A stretch of 64,000 nt of DNA from Apus apus (Eukaryota; Chordata; Aves; Apodiformes; Apodidae). Positions 48,823 through 61,000 of the stretch are shown piece by piece (position 1 is the stretch's first letter; each line of letters starts with the position of its first letter). Location: contig NC_067287.1 of the NCBI RefSeq assembly GCF_020740795.1, positions 15,267,501-15,331,500 of the forward strand, given 5' to 3'. Made by a program: the position numbers and the translations under genes. Under the pieces are notes generated by a model that was given only the letters and a program-made list of their open reading frames with translations, was not told the DNA's origin and did no database searches.

Positions 48823-51400
48823 TCTTTCAGCCTGCTGCCAAGCTTGTACTGGTAGAAATACAAAGCTGATTGGTGTCACAGTGTCCTTGCCCTGCTTTAT
48901 CTCTGTAGAAAACTCGGTTTGTAGTTCCTCAGTTTGCAGTTGATGCCCATTTCTACATATGAACCCAGGCAAAGAATAGGTAATGATTGCAAAGTTAATT
49001 CTTCTGTGGAAAGTTCTGCTTTGTGTATCTATTTCAATCAAACAATTGGGCTAGATCCCAGATGGCTGCAGCATTCCTCTTTCCACCAGGCATTTATCCA
49101 AAGTTTCACCCTGTGGGCAATTCCTCCAAGAGGAGGAAAGGCCAAGTCATCTTTCTGCTTTTACACTAAAGCTATTCACATTTGCTCAGAGCTGCCATAA
49201 GCAGCTGGGTCCCAGCTGCAACACACTGGAAAATGCATTCCTTCTTGTCACAAAACAGGGAAGCCATTTTCCTTGCTGCCTTGTAAAGGCATTGAGTAAA
49301 GTTAAACACAAGTTGGGCCCCTTGTTGCTACTTCTCAAGAATGTACTTATTTAATCCAGGCTTGGTGTTTTTGGAGGAAGAGAAGTAACCAAAAAAGGAG
49401 TAAGCAGAGCAGTGAATGAGAATCTCACTGGGACTGAGGTCTGACTCTTTGTTGTAAATTACTTTACAGCTGATCACCCTGGATGCTGTCACAGTTATTA
49501 TTTATACCTGACTGACACTCTCTAAAATAGAAATTACCAATTAATCGCAAACATCTTTTGGCAAGGGTTTATAAGCAAAGATCTTCAAGTCTTAATCTGG
49601 GCTAACAAAGCCCCACTGCCTCTAGAGTTGATTAGTCAGACCTGGTGCTTGCCTACAAGGCAGCGCTGTGCAGACTTCTGAGGGGAAAGAAATGGGTATT
49701 TAAGTTTGCTGCAGAAATGGTTAGCCAGTTTTCCTTTGGATGCTGGAAATGGCTTTGAGCAAATTTGGCAGTACGAAGGTGCAAAGTGAGGACTGTTTTG
49801 GTTTATTGTTTATGTATTTTGCAGAGGGAGTTATAAGACCTCATATATACCAGGCTGAGAGCTAACCTATAAGGAGATCATGGATCCAGCTTCACAGTTA
49901 GAGGGAGCTTCAGTTTTCCTCAGACACTTTGTAAGGGAACAGTGTGCTGCTGTACCTGGGCTGGGCACAACAACCCTATGGCAAAGCACAGGCTCCCAGT
50001 TCACACCCAAATTAGGTTCCTCTGAGTAATGTTTGCAATTACTGCTCCAGCTATGAGTTTGGACCAAAGCCTTGAGATTCAGCTTTTATGTGAAATCTAG
50101 GATTCAGAGAGGACTATGAAGGATTTTATGTCAGCATTTTGTGCCAGCAGTCAGGGCTGGGGTTTTACTTCCCAACTCTGGCATAAAGATAAAATGTTCA
50201 TTGATTATGATGCTTTTCCACTTGTGTGAAAAGTCATTGTTGATGCAGTTGATCAATTCTTGTTTCTCTGCTCTTATTTGTGTGTGTGTGCATATCTCTT
50301 GTCTTATGCCTAGACTCCAAGCTATTCAGAAATCAGTTGGTGTGGGGGATCACCTGACTGGTAGACCACAGGGGGCTTTTGGTCTGTGCTGAACATTCCT
50401 AGGGATTAAGATAACATCAGGAATAATAATATGAATAATTATAGTAGTAAGCAGACCTGATTTCCTTGGCTGATTAATCTGAAATCTCCTTAGAGACAAT
50501 CAGGGAGACAATACACAGGTTTCTCTTGCAGTTGCTGACTGTTTTTTTTTTCTTTTCTAAAAAAAGGCTACAGGTTTCCCATAAAATCTTTGTCACACTG
50601 CCAAGCTGCTCCTTGCCTTTGATATGTCAAGAGCTTTGAAGAGAGAATCTGTCAATTGCCAATATTCCCAAAGCACAGTGATGTAGCAAGGAGGGAAAGG
50701 GGATTTTTGTCTTCAGACATCACGCAATATAAAGAGGAAACGCTTGTGTTTGCAGGGTCAGTCTTCTGGTACAAGGTTTTTGAAGTGTTAATGTAAGATT
50801 TACTCTTGTAGCTATACTAATATCACCACTTTGCACTCAATTTGAGAATAATGATAGCTAATAATGTGGGTTTTTTTTAAATATGCTGAGAATAGAAGGA
50901 ACACTTGGAATGATACTCCCAAAGGATACGGGGAAGGTAGTGCAGAACAAGCAGTACCTCCATGTATGTGACGAAACATTTGCCATTCTCTGAACACCTT
51001 GGCTCATGATTTAATACCCAACAGGTGCCAAGATCCATGTGGTACAGCATCCACTACAAAATCAAGCAGGCTTCAGTTTCATCAAAGAGCCTGTAGGTAA
51101 TTTGGTTGAGGAATTCCTTCTGTTGCTAATGTTGGGGGAAAGCTAGGGTTGTGCCAGTGTTTACACAATTAACTAAATCCGGCCCCATGTGTGATCTGTT
51201 GGCAGCAAGCAACTCACCAGGCACTTCCACCCGAGTTCTGGTGGGGAAGGGGAATGGCTCCCTCAGCAGCCACGTCCCGTGGGACTTCCAGGCACGGGGA
51301 GCTGGAGATCCCTGGGCAGACAGGCCCTGGGAGGTGAGTCAGGAGCTGCTCGGGGGCAGGAGAGGGCACAAGGGCCTCTGGCCACAGACACCGGCTCTGC
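48823..51400. other. Intergenic stretch upstream of XRCC5, right part
   Basis: No exon, RNA gene or clear interspersed repeat was recognised in these 2.6 kb. GC content rises toward the XRCC5 island from about 51.2 kb. Confidence 0.5.
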
Positions 51401-52060
51401 CGCGGCCTCTCCTCAGGGATCTGGTCTCTCTTCCCACACCAAGACGTGACGCCTTGAGGGGGAGCGCGGGGGGACCTAAGGAGAAGGAGCAGGGGAGCAT
51501 CCCGCATCTCCCCTCCTCTCACCCAGCCTGCCCCGCAGCCGCCCCCGGCGCCAGGCCGCGGCTGAGGCGACCGTGTCCCCTCACTCTGCGCCGCACCTCG
51601 CCGCAGCTGCAGCCTGGGGATGAGGACGGACCGCAGCCCCCCTGCCCGCCCGCCTCTTCCCGCAGCCCCCCTTCCCGCCGCTGGGAAGCGCCGCCCCTGC
51701 CCCGGAACGCGAGGCGCCGCCGCCGTGTTCCCGGCGGGCAGCGGAGCGGCGGGTGCGCGTCCCCGGCCGGAGCGCTGCGCGGGCTGCACGGCCCCCGGGC
51801 GCGGCGCCATGGCGCGGGGCGGCAAGGTGCGGGCAGCGGGGGCGGCTCCGGGCCTGGCGCTGCCCGGCTGGGCCTGGCCGCGGGGCCGGCCCCCGGGCCG
51901 CTGGCTGGTGCGAGGGCACTTCGGCCCTCCTGCCCCGGGGCAGCCGCGGTTCTGAGCGCGGCGCCGCTGCCGCAGCGGTCAGGGCTGATGCTCTTGCTGA
52001 AGCAGCGGGATAAATGGTTCTGCCCAGCGGCGGGTGCGGGTGGGTTGGTGCGGCTAAGGA
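51400..52060. promoter_or_regulatory. XRCC5: CpG-island promoter of XRCC5
   Basis: A CpG-rich block surrounds the XRCC5 start codon at 51809 and falls off before exon 2. Frames of up to 318 codons cross it on the plus strand, with Ala/Pro/Arg-rich content and no protein resemblance. The exact transcription start is not visible. Confidence 0.8.
51809..51826 (+). CDS. XRCC5: XRCC5 coding exon 1
   Basis: Six codons, MARGGK, precede the donor GGCAAG/GTGCGG. The ATG context GCGCCATGG is strong. Human exon 1 likewise encodes only a few residues (MVRSGNK). The short coding part makes this exon invisible to simple ORF scans. Confidence 0.9.
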
Positions 52061-55000
52061 GTCTTGTGGGTGCGAACCGTGTTGGGTTCTCTTCCGACAC
52101 GGGCTAGAGCCTTACCTGCTTCTGTTCAAGGACCTGGACGTACGTCTGATTTTAAGTAACTAGTACTGGCCCTTTGACATTGTTACTTGGTGATGTCTTT
52201 CCTAGGCAGCCACAGTGCTGTGCCTGGATGTGGGCTTTGCCATGAGCAATTCTGCTTCTGGAGAGGAGTCCCCGCTTGAACAAGCGAAGAAGGTTATGAC
52301 AAAGTTTGTGCAGCGACAGGTATGTGTGACTTTTCGTGTGGTTAAAAGCTGTTACAAAGGGAGAGGAAGCAATGGCATCTGTGAAATATTTTCCTCCTTT
52401 ACTAATAATTGAAAGCAGTGAGAAATGCGTCAGAATTAGTCCGTGCTAATGCAGGAGTAACAGTGCCCTTTGTCACAGCTGTGCTTTTGTAGAGATGTGG
52501 CAGTTGGGTTGGTCACCCTTTTTCTTCAGGGCAGTTGGGTTGGTCACCCTTTTTCTTCAGGGCAGTAGAAACTTCTATGGGAAAAAAAAAGGACTCTTCA
52601 TCCAAAGTGTTTCAACCTTCTCAAGATTTATCATACTGAAGACTCATTGGCTGAGTGAGTCAGCCAGTTTTACTTGTTTTATGCCAGATACCTTCATGTC
52701 AGTCTTGGTTTAATTAGTGAACTCTCTGTAAGATTATGTTTTGATAGGCTAGCACTGAAAAAGTGAAAAAAAGGGAATTCACTGTACTTGACGTTGCTTC
52801 AAGATTAGTTCAGCTTGTTTGAGCCTACCTAACACAGTTGTATGAACCTACCTGTGTGTTTATACTTGTATTTTCTCTGTTTCCAGGTTTTTGCTGAAAG
52901 TAAAGATGAAGTTGCTGTAGTTTTGTTTGGCACAGATGATACTAAGAATGACCTGGCCAGTGGGGATCAATACCAAAACATTACTGTACACAGGTCATTA
53001 ATGCTAGCAGATTTTGAACTGCTGAAAGACATTGAAGATGTGATCAAACCGGGCTCTGAACAAGCAGACTGTATCCTTTCCTTGTAGAACACTGCTTGAA
53101 CTGATTCAGATATGTAGGAGACAGGGAGTTAATGTTGTGAAATGGACTCAGATTTCACGTAGAAGTTTTAACTACTGTTAAAGTTCAGCTAATTTGTGGT
53201 TGTGAGTTTGTTCAAAAGCAGATTAGCTGCTTTTTTATGTTCTTTTTAGGCTAGCAGATGGAGTCTTGGCCCTGGGGAATCACTACTTTTATGAACTGTT
53301 CTGTTAATTAAAAGGAACAAAGATAGCAATAATATACAGCTACTTGAAAGGAGGTTGTAGCAAGGTGGGTGTTCGTCTCTTCTTCCGAGTAACAAGCAAT
53401 AGTACAAGAAGAAGTGACCTCAAGTTGTGCCAGGGGAGGTTTAGATTGGTTATTAGGAAAAACTTATTCACTGAAGGGTTTTAGGCCTAAAACAAGGTGT
53501 GTGTTTTTAAAAATAGTGTTGCAGAACTTTGTTTAGGCTTTTTTTTTAATCAAATGAAAATATTACTTAGGAAATATATCAGCCGAAGTACCAGAAGCCA
53601 GACAAAGCAGAATAGAGGTTTATCAGATTGTTTTCTATCTAGAGTATTTCTAACATTACCAAATGGCACTTCTTGGTTTGAATGTTTTTTTGTTTTAATG
53701 TATTCTTTGTGAACTGCATAAGGTCAAGACTTTTTTAAAAGATGGCAATCTCTACAGTGTCCCTTTGTGTGTTTTATTTACACACTGTTCTAACTCCACA
53801 TGTTGTCTTCCCTCTTTCTGGCCATAAAATGATTGTAGTGATCTCAGTTCAGACTGTCAGAGCTGCTTCAGAGAAGTGTGCAGCCAGGCACCTGTGTCTT
53901 AGCATGATCCTTCTCCAGTCAGTGGACACACTGATAAAAATACACTCCCAATGAAAATTGTGATGTGGAAGAAATTATCAAGAGATTGCCAGATGCAAGA
54001 TGTTTTGAAGGAAAACTTGCATGAGAAAATGGTATCAAAAATGCAAGTGAATTCAGTTTGTGGTTTCAAAGTAACATAGGAAGGGGTAGATTGCTCTTTC
54101 CTTGGACTTAAGCCTCCTCATTGACATTTAAAAGACTGGGCTCTAAACATCAGATCAGATAATTGGGAAAGAGACAAAATCGCAGAACAGGTTATATAAG
54201 AATCTCTTGCACAGTAGATATTTGAAGAGCACTTGTGTCAGAAAGTAATTTCCTTGTTAAATAAAATGCATGTTTGTCAGTGTTTGGGAGAGGGTGAAAA
54301 CAGATTAATATTTCATAGGAAAAACAATTTTGTGACATAAGATTTTTCTTAAATTTGCTTAGTTCTGGATGCAATTATTGTGTGTATGGACTTGCTTCAG
54401 AAGGAAACAATGTGAGTATGTAACCCAAAGCCTTCTACAGAATTCTGACCTTGCACTTTGGAGCTGATCTGATTTCTTAATCTGTATTACATTTCCAGTA
54501 TTCTGTAAACATGAAAAATGCTTTTTATTAAAATAAATAAATAATAAAACCACACTATAGGAGTCTGTCCCTGAAAAATCCCCAGGAGATATCTAGGTTC
54601 TCCAGACAATCTAAAAGCTTTCTGATGCAATTGGGACCTTTGCAGTAGGTTCAGGAGAATATTAATGCCTTTATACAAGGCACAAAGACTTCACTTAGTG
54701 TCAGATTTCTCAAGAGCTGTTTTCAAAGAAACATTAATTCAGATGCTAACATGCATGGAAAAGGGCCACTGAGTTTATAAGGGTAAGGCCTATCTTGCAA
54801 GGAAAAAAGGAAAAAACTAGAAAGATTACTTTGTTCAGTCCAGCAGCTTAAAGGCTGTTGGGGATAAGGGGGCTGTTTGTAAATACCAGGGTGTGGGAGG
54901 TAAATGTGCAATAAAAAACCTCACCGTATTACCTGAAACAAAATGTTGGCACAAGTGTTACAAAGTTGTCAATGAATGGACAACTAGAAATCTGGCTGTT

Positions 55001-58000
55001 TGGTCCAGAGAAAGGAAGGTAGCCCTACTTTCTCTTAAAACAGAGATTGAACATGTTAGAATTGTGAATGCAGATGACTAGACTTAGTGATGCAATTTTA
55101 ATTTTTGTTATCTAATCAGCATGGAGACCTGTGTCACTTTATATGTTAAAGGCAATTTGTGAATTAAAAGCTCTGTGTTTATGGCAATATAACCTTCAAT
55201 ATCTATGGACCAACTGCTTTTGTTATATTCTGGGTAAGTTGCTTTTATGCACTGAACCTTTTGATGCAGAGTCTACCAGTCAGTTAAGAAGATACTACTG
55301 GGTAAAAATTCAAGAAAATCACTCTTATGCTTGAATATTCTGGTGAAAACCAAATTGGGTTAACTGAATTTTTTCTGTAGTTGACACTTTTTTTTTTTAC
55401 TACTTCTTAGCTTACTGAGTAGGCTCGAAAGTCCATCTTATCCACTGAATCTACTGAATTAGCTTGCTACAATGGAACCTCTGCCTGCAGCAGTAATTTA
55501 AAATATATTTTCCATTTTCACAGGGACAGGCAATTGCAAAGGAAATATCCAGTGTAATCCGTAAACAATCAAACATGTTTTGTGAACATTTTCTCTACAT
55601 TGTTGAAAACTGGCAGAGTTCCATTCATTTAGATGTAGTTAGTGATTTATACAGTCACAGGACTACAGTCCTCAATTCTAGGGGCTAGGAGCGAGAAGGG
55701 CAAATCATATAGAGATAAAAAGTTACTATAAATAATATGAGCAATTATAGAACAACTTAGTAGATTTGTTTATTTTTTGCAATTATATTACTTTATTAAA
55801 GCTTAAATTTTGTATGGAATTAGAAAAAGGCCTTCTAAATATTTCTGATACATGTAAATGTTGTTTTTGTGTTTTAAGAGGCAAGAAATTTGAAAAGAGA
55901 CACATTGAACTGTTTACAGACCTTAGTAGTCCCGTCAGTGAGGATCAACTGGAAATTATCATTGCTAACTTGAAGAAAACAGGAATTTCACTTCAGTTTT
56001 TGTAAGTATGGAAGTGGCTGTTAGACATGATACCATTTTTTAAAGGGAAATAATTCTTAATAATGATCTTGAAGGGGCTGGTGATTTATCTGTTGGAGTA
56101 TTGTTTCTATAGAGGTGTACCAGTATGTAATGTGATTGTTACAACTACTGATGTCAGTTAGTCATTCCATTAATTCCTGTTACACACCAAGTCCTCTTGA
56201 TTAAGTCATGTGCAAATACATGGTAAAATGATGGCTTCTTTTCCAGTTAAGCTTAGAGCCAAAGTTAAAACAGGATACAAAAGATCTCTATATAAGCAGA
56301 GAAATGGCAAACAATGAGCCAGAAATAGCCTCAGTAAGGCAGTAGATTTGTCACAGCAACAGCCTAGATCCTTTTAGGTAAGGGAGGAATTAACAAGGTA
56401 GTGTTGCAGATGTTTATAGTCTGATTCTAGTCTCAGTAGAAAAGCAAGTCTGAAGAGAAGGGTTATATTCACCATGATGGGCTTGGAATATGGAAGTGGA
56501 AAATGGAAGCAATGTCTTACATGTTAAGACAGGAATCTTTTGGCTGTCTTGGTATAGGTCTAAGCATTGATCTGAACAATCAGTGGTAGTGCTGAGATCT
56601 GTATTAGTTGTTGCACATGATAGTAACATAGGAATATATAGGCCAGTTTATTATAAAGCAAAACTTAAGTGTGAATGTTCATTTTTGCTGTTTATAACAA
56701 TTTCGCAGGAGAAAATTAAAGCTGTAGTTTTACTTCTGACTATTTGGGTTTTTTCTTTAACCTAGATCCATTATTCTGCAAGGGGCAATGTTGTGAACCT
56801 GAAAAATTCATTAAAGTTATTTGCAGACTCACCTGCAAGAGAGATTAGTTAGAAAAGAGTGACTGAGAATCATGGACTGATCCTTCACTTTTTTTTTTTT
56901 TTGCCTCTACATGGGAGAAGCTGAATGGAAAAGTCTCGGGCTACTTTTGGGTTCTGTCTACACAGCAAAAGATGGTATATTTGCCACATGCCATGATGTG
57001 CCCCTTCTAGCTTATCTGAGCTATTGTTGGCACTGGAGGCAGTGGAGACACAATGCCATGAACATACTGCCAGTCAGAGCTAGATCTTTCGTGACTGTTT
57101 AGACCTTGCTACCTTGTCTCTGTAGTTTGCTGTACAGTTTAGCACAGATGCTACCACCACAAATTAACCTTGTAGTTTTATTCTGTGAGATTTCTGATAT
57201 GTCTTTACTTATTCTGTGTAATGTCACAATGAAAAAGCCCCATGGCTAACAGAAGAAGCACTAGGGAAATGTTGTTACAGCATCAGGTGCAGATTTACAC
57301 CTTGTCTCAGAGCCACAGGAGCAAATGATGATTTAAGAAATACATGTACAAATGTAAAATACTCAAGATACTGTTTTAAAAACAATGTCTTGCTAAACCT
57401 TGTCCTTTTGTTATACCCCATGCTTCTATCTCTTATGCCCTTTTTATTGATTAGGTTGTAACTTGTGACAGTTAGTTGGTTTTCCTTGTTGTCAAGCACT
57501 GAGCACATGCTGAGCGCTGCTTAGCTTTGGGTATTACACAGTTCTGATCACAGGAGTCTCTAAGTACTGCATAATTAAGTAATCTAACTTTTATGTATCA
57601 GGGGGTTGAAGCTTTTTGCTCTTCTAACAGCTTTAAAATACAGTTTTTCTTTGTGAATGCTGCTTCCTAGAAATGTATCAAATACTGCTGAAACTTGATA
57701 TTGAATCCTACTATATGTCTCTGTTGTGCAGATTGTTAACTCTGCTTATTGTATGTTGCTCCACAGGTGAGTTTAGTGAGGACTAATGAGGTGAAAGTAA
57801 GATGGAGGTCTGGAGGCTGCTTTTTTGAAAACATAATACAGTGCTAAGATTCTTTTACCTTGTGGAAATGTGGTAAAAGTTGTGATTCGTTCCAAATTGA
57901 ATCAGATGAAAGATGTGAAAAATCTGCAGGCATTGTTGGGGGAACAGAGAGGACAATTTTACACATCTCTCTCTTCTGTGGTTATTATTCTTGGTTAACT

Positions 58001-61000
58001 CTCATATTTTGAAGAGCAGTGAAACCATTTTATCTATAACCCCTGGCTAAATTTTAAAATCCGATTCTTGAAGTGCAGGAAAATGTGTCATCTTCAGTTC
58101 AAAATTCACCTATTAATGTAAGCTATTAAAATCTCAAAGAGTAAAATTTATTCTAGAAATTCCTAATAGCCCCACTGCAGAGAAAGTCCCATTTGCTAAC
58201 ATTTAGAGCCAATACAGAATTACAGGCCTGGAACAGCCTTTAAACAAGTAATCTAGAGCAATCCTCTACTTCAGACTGGGTCAGCTGTATTTATGTCTTT
58301 GCAGACTGCTGTTTTTCTAATCTTTTTATAAAGGTTTCCAGTGATGGAGACTCTTCTGTCTCCTCAGGCAGTTGGTTTAGAGATGTCTTTATCAGGTATT
58401 TGAATGTCTGACCTGAGTCTGTGGTGCAATTTGAGTGCAGGCTGAATATGAAGAACCAATTTTTCCCTTTCTCTGTGCAGCAGCCTTTTATGTTTAAGAC
58501 TGTCATGCCCTCACTCTCTTCCCTACAGGCTTTATTTTGCTCAATCTTTTTTCATAGATCTTTTTTTCTAATCATCATTGTCTTTAGTCCTTAATCCCTT
58601 CCCATATGTGGACCTCTTTGTTGCTGTGTGATGCCAGGACTGGTGCAGCATTCCAGTCAAGGTGTTGTTATCAATGCCAAGTAGACCTGAAATACTGCTT
58701 CACGTGTTTTGCAAACATCTGACTGCAGCTAGATAGAAATTGCTGATCCTGATGCAATTTTTGTTTTGGTTGGTTATTATAATTAAGAAGAATGTCCAAC
58801 TAACTGCTTTTTCTTGTGTTCTTAGCCTGCCATTTACAGTGGATGTTGATGATGGGGGTGGAGATGCTGCAAGTGCCAGTGTCTGTTCTGAAATGCGCAG
58901 AAACTCTTTTCCAAGAAAGGGTTTAACTCGGCAACAGAAGGAAGGCATTGATGTGGTGAGGAAGCTGATGCATACTTTGGATGAAGAAGGAGGGCTGGAA
59001 GAAATCTATACTTTCAGGTAAACATGGCTAATCGTCTTTATCGCACTGTAAGTTTACTTTCTGATTTCTTCCTCGATATATGGAATTAATCAGTCACTTG
59101 ACTTCCAGTTTCACTGAAGCCAGTGACATTCATAACTTATTGTGCACTCAGTCCTTTTCAAACATCTTCTGTAGTGACTTTAGAATAGAATGAAAAGCTT
59201 ACAGATTTCAATGGAAAACGAACTTTCTCTATCTGTATTTAAAGAAAAAAAATAATATTAATTTTCTTCCACCTTTAGTAGGATTTGAAGAGAATGTTTC
59301 TATAAATTAGGTTTGAAAAGCATGTTTTGGAAGGAGTTGGAATTTATGACAGTGCAGGCAAAACATTTGCATTTAATAGTAGCTTTTGTTTCTTGGTCTG
59401 AGACTTCTTTTACGTCACTCATTTATCAAACTCCTGACAAATGTTTTAAGCAATGTTGTTTGTTGAATCCTGCTCTTTAATCACAGACTACTGTGTCATT
59501 GTGCCAAGCAGTATTACTTTTTTAGCAGCTTTTCTAATGTAAGAATTAAAACATGTTTTTTCACTTTGTTTCCTAAATGAAAGAATAAAAATGTTTGTGT
59601 CTGAAATACACCCAATGATATACCCAAGACTTTTCCACGCAGGTGTTGTCTCAGTGGGGAAATGCAAAGACACTCACTCAAAATGCATCTATGTGCCTTA
59701 TAAAAGTCTGGTTTTATTGTCTTAGTAGTTCTATTCTACAATTATGAAGTGGAATCTTTTAGACAACGCCTTTTTCAGGAAACTGAGTAGACCATGGCTG
59801 CAGTGTGATTATCAAGTGTAATTTTTAGATGAGTTACCTGTAGGTTTGCATGCTGATAATTCTTCCTTTTATTTCTGGGATTTCCTTCCCTTACCCTGCC
59901 GAACTGAAATGCTTTGTACCTCAGCAGCCAGTTAAACTGTTATTTGAGCATTAGTGTGGATTAGTGAAGAAACATGTATCACTGTGAATGTATACTATCA
60001 ATGGAGCAGTTTGAGTCTTTAGAAAAAAACAGGCTTTGTCATTGCATCAGAAAACTGCACAGAAAAGCATCTTTATAGGCCCCTTTATCCTTTAGGATAA
60101 GCCATATGCATGAAGTTACTATGTAGCTCCTTCTCTTTATATTTTGTTTATTGCAGGCTCTTGCTACTGTATAAGCTGTCTTTGTTCTGTGCTTTCAGGG
60201 GAAATAAAAAATCTTTGGTTAAATAGGTATTTGACTAATAGATGAAATCTTTAGTTGTTTATGTGTGGTTTTAAATGCAGTTAAGTTGCTTATCAAGCTT
60301 TATGAAATTAGCCTTGCAAATCTGTCATGATAATTTACTAGCTCAGATACACTCTCTGTTTCCTATATTAATTATTCCCGCTGGTACAAACACTTTAACT
60401 TTTCTGACAATAAATCAGTCATGCCAGGAAAGGGAGAAAATTCTGTTGTATTGTTTTAGGGTTTGATATTCTGACATTTGGATAAGAGGTACTTCTGCTG
60501 CCTCTAGTTTTGGAGGAAGAGATTAGAGAGCAGAGAAGAGGCATATTTTTAAAATAAAAGTTGAGATATGCATTTACTAGGGGTTTATTGGCTGAGTCCT
60601 CTGTGATAACTAGAAGCATTTGTCTTCTATAAATATAATAAATCAAAGGTTAGAGTTAATAAATTGAGCTTAAGTTACATTTTTAGGCATTTCACACTTA
60701 GATACTTGATTTTCACATCAGAACTGAATGTATATGTTGCTGTCATTTTAATGATGTAGTAACAGGTTCTTTTTTAAAAAATCCTTTATTGATGTCTATA
60801 TTGTGAGAAAAAGTAATTTTTCCTCCCTTTGTTCCTTTCCCCAAGGGAAAAAAAGATAATAAAGCAAATACACAGTTTATCTCATCATAAAAATCCCAGG
60901 GCATTTTCTCCTTTCATTATGCTTCTGTTAGAATTAAAAAAACCCAACCCTTCTCACCCTAAGCATGTTGAAAAGTAGACCTCCAAGTTGAATTCTTTAC

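Noticed and set aside
48589-49041. Repetitive proteins encoded over the 24-bp minisatellite on both strands
   Set aside because: The repeat unit length is divisible by three and free of stops, so repetitive open frames arise automatically. No start context, splice signal or family supports a gene.
51151-52107. A 318-codon plus-strand open frame across the XRCC5 promoter
   Set aside because: It runs through the CpG island, has Pro/Arg/Ala-rich content and is out of keeping with the XRCC5 start at 51809, which joins a well-supported exon chain.
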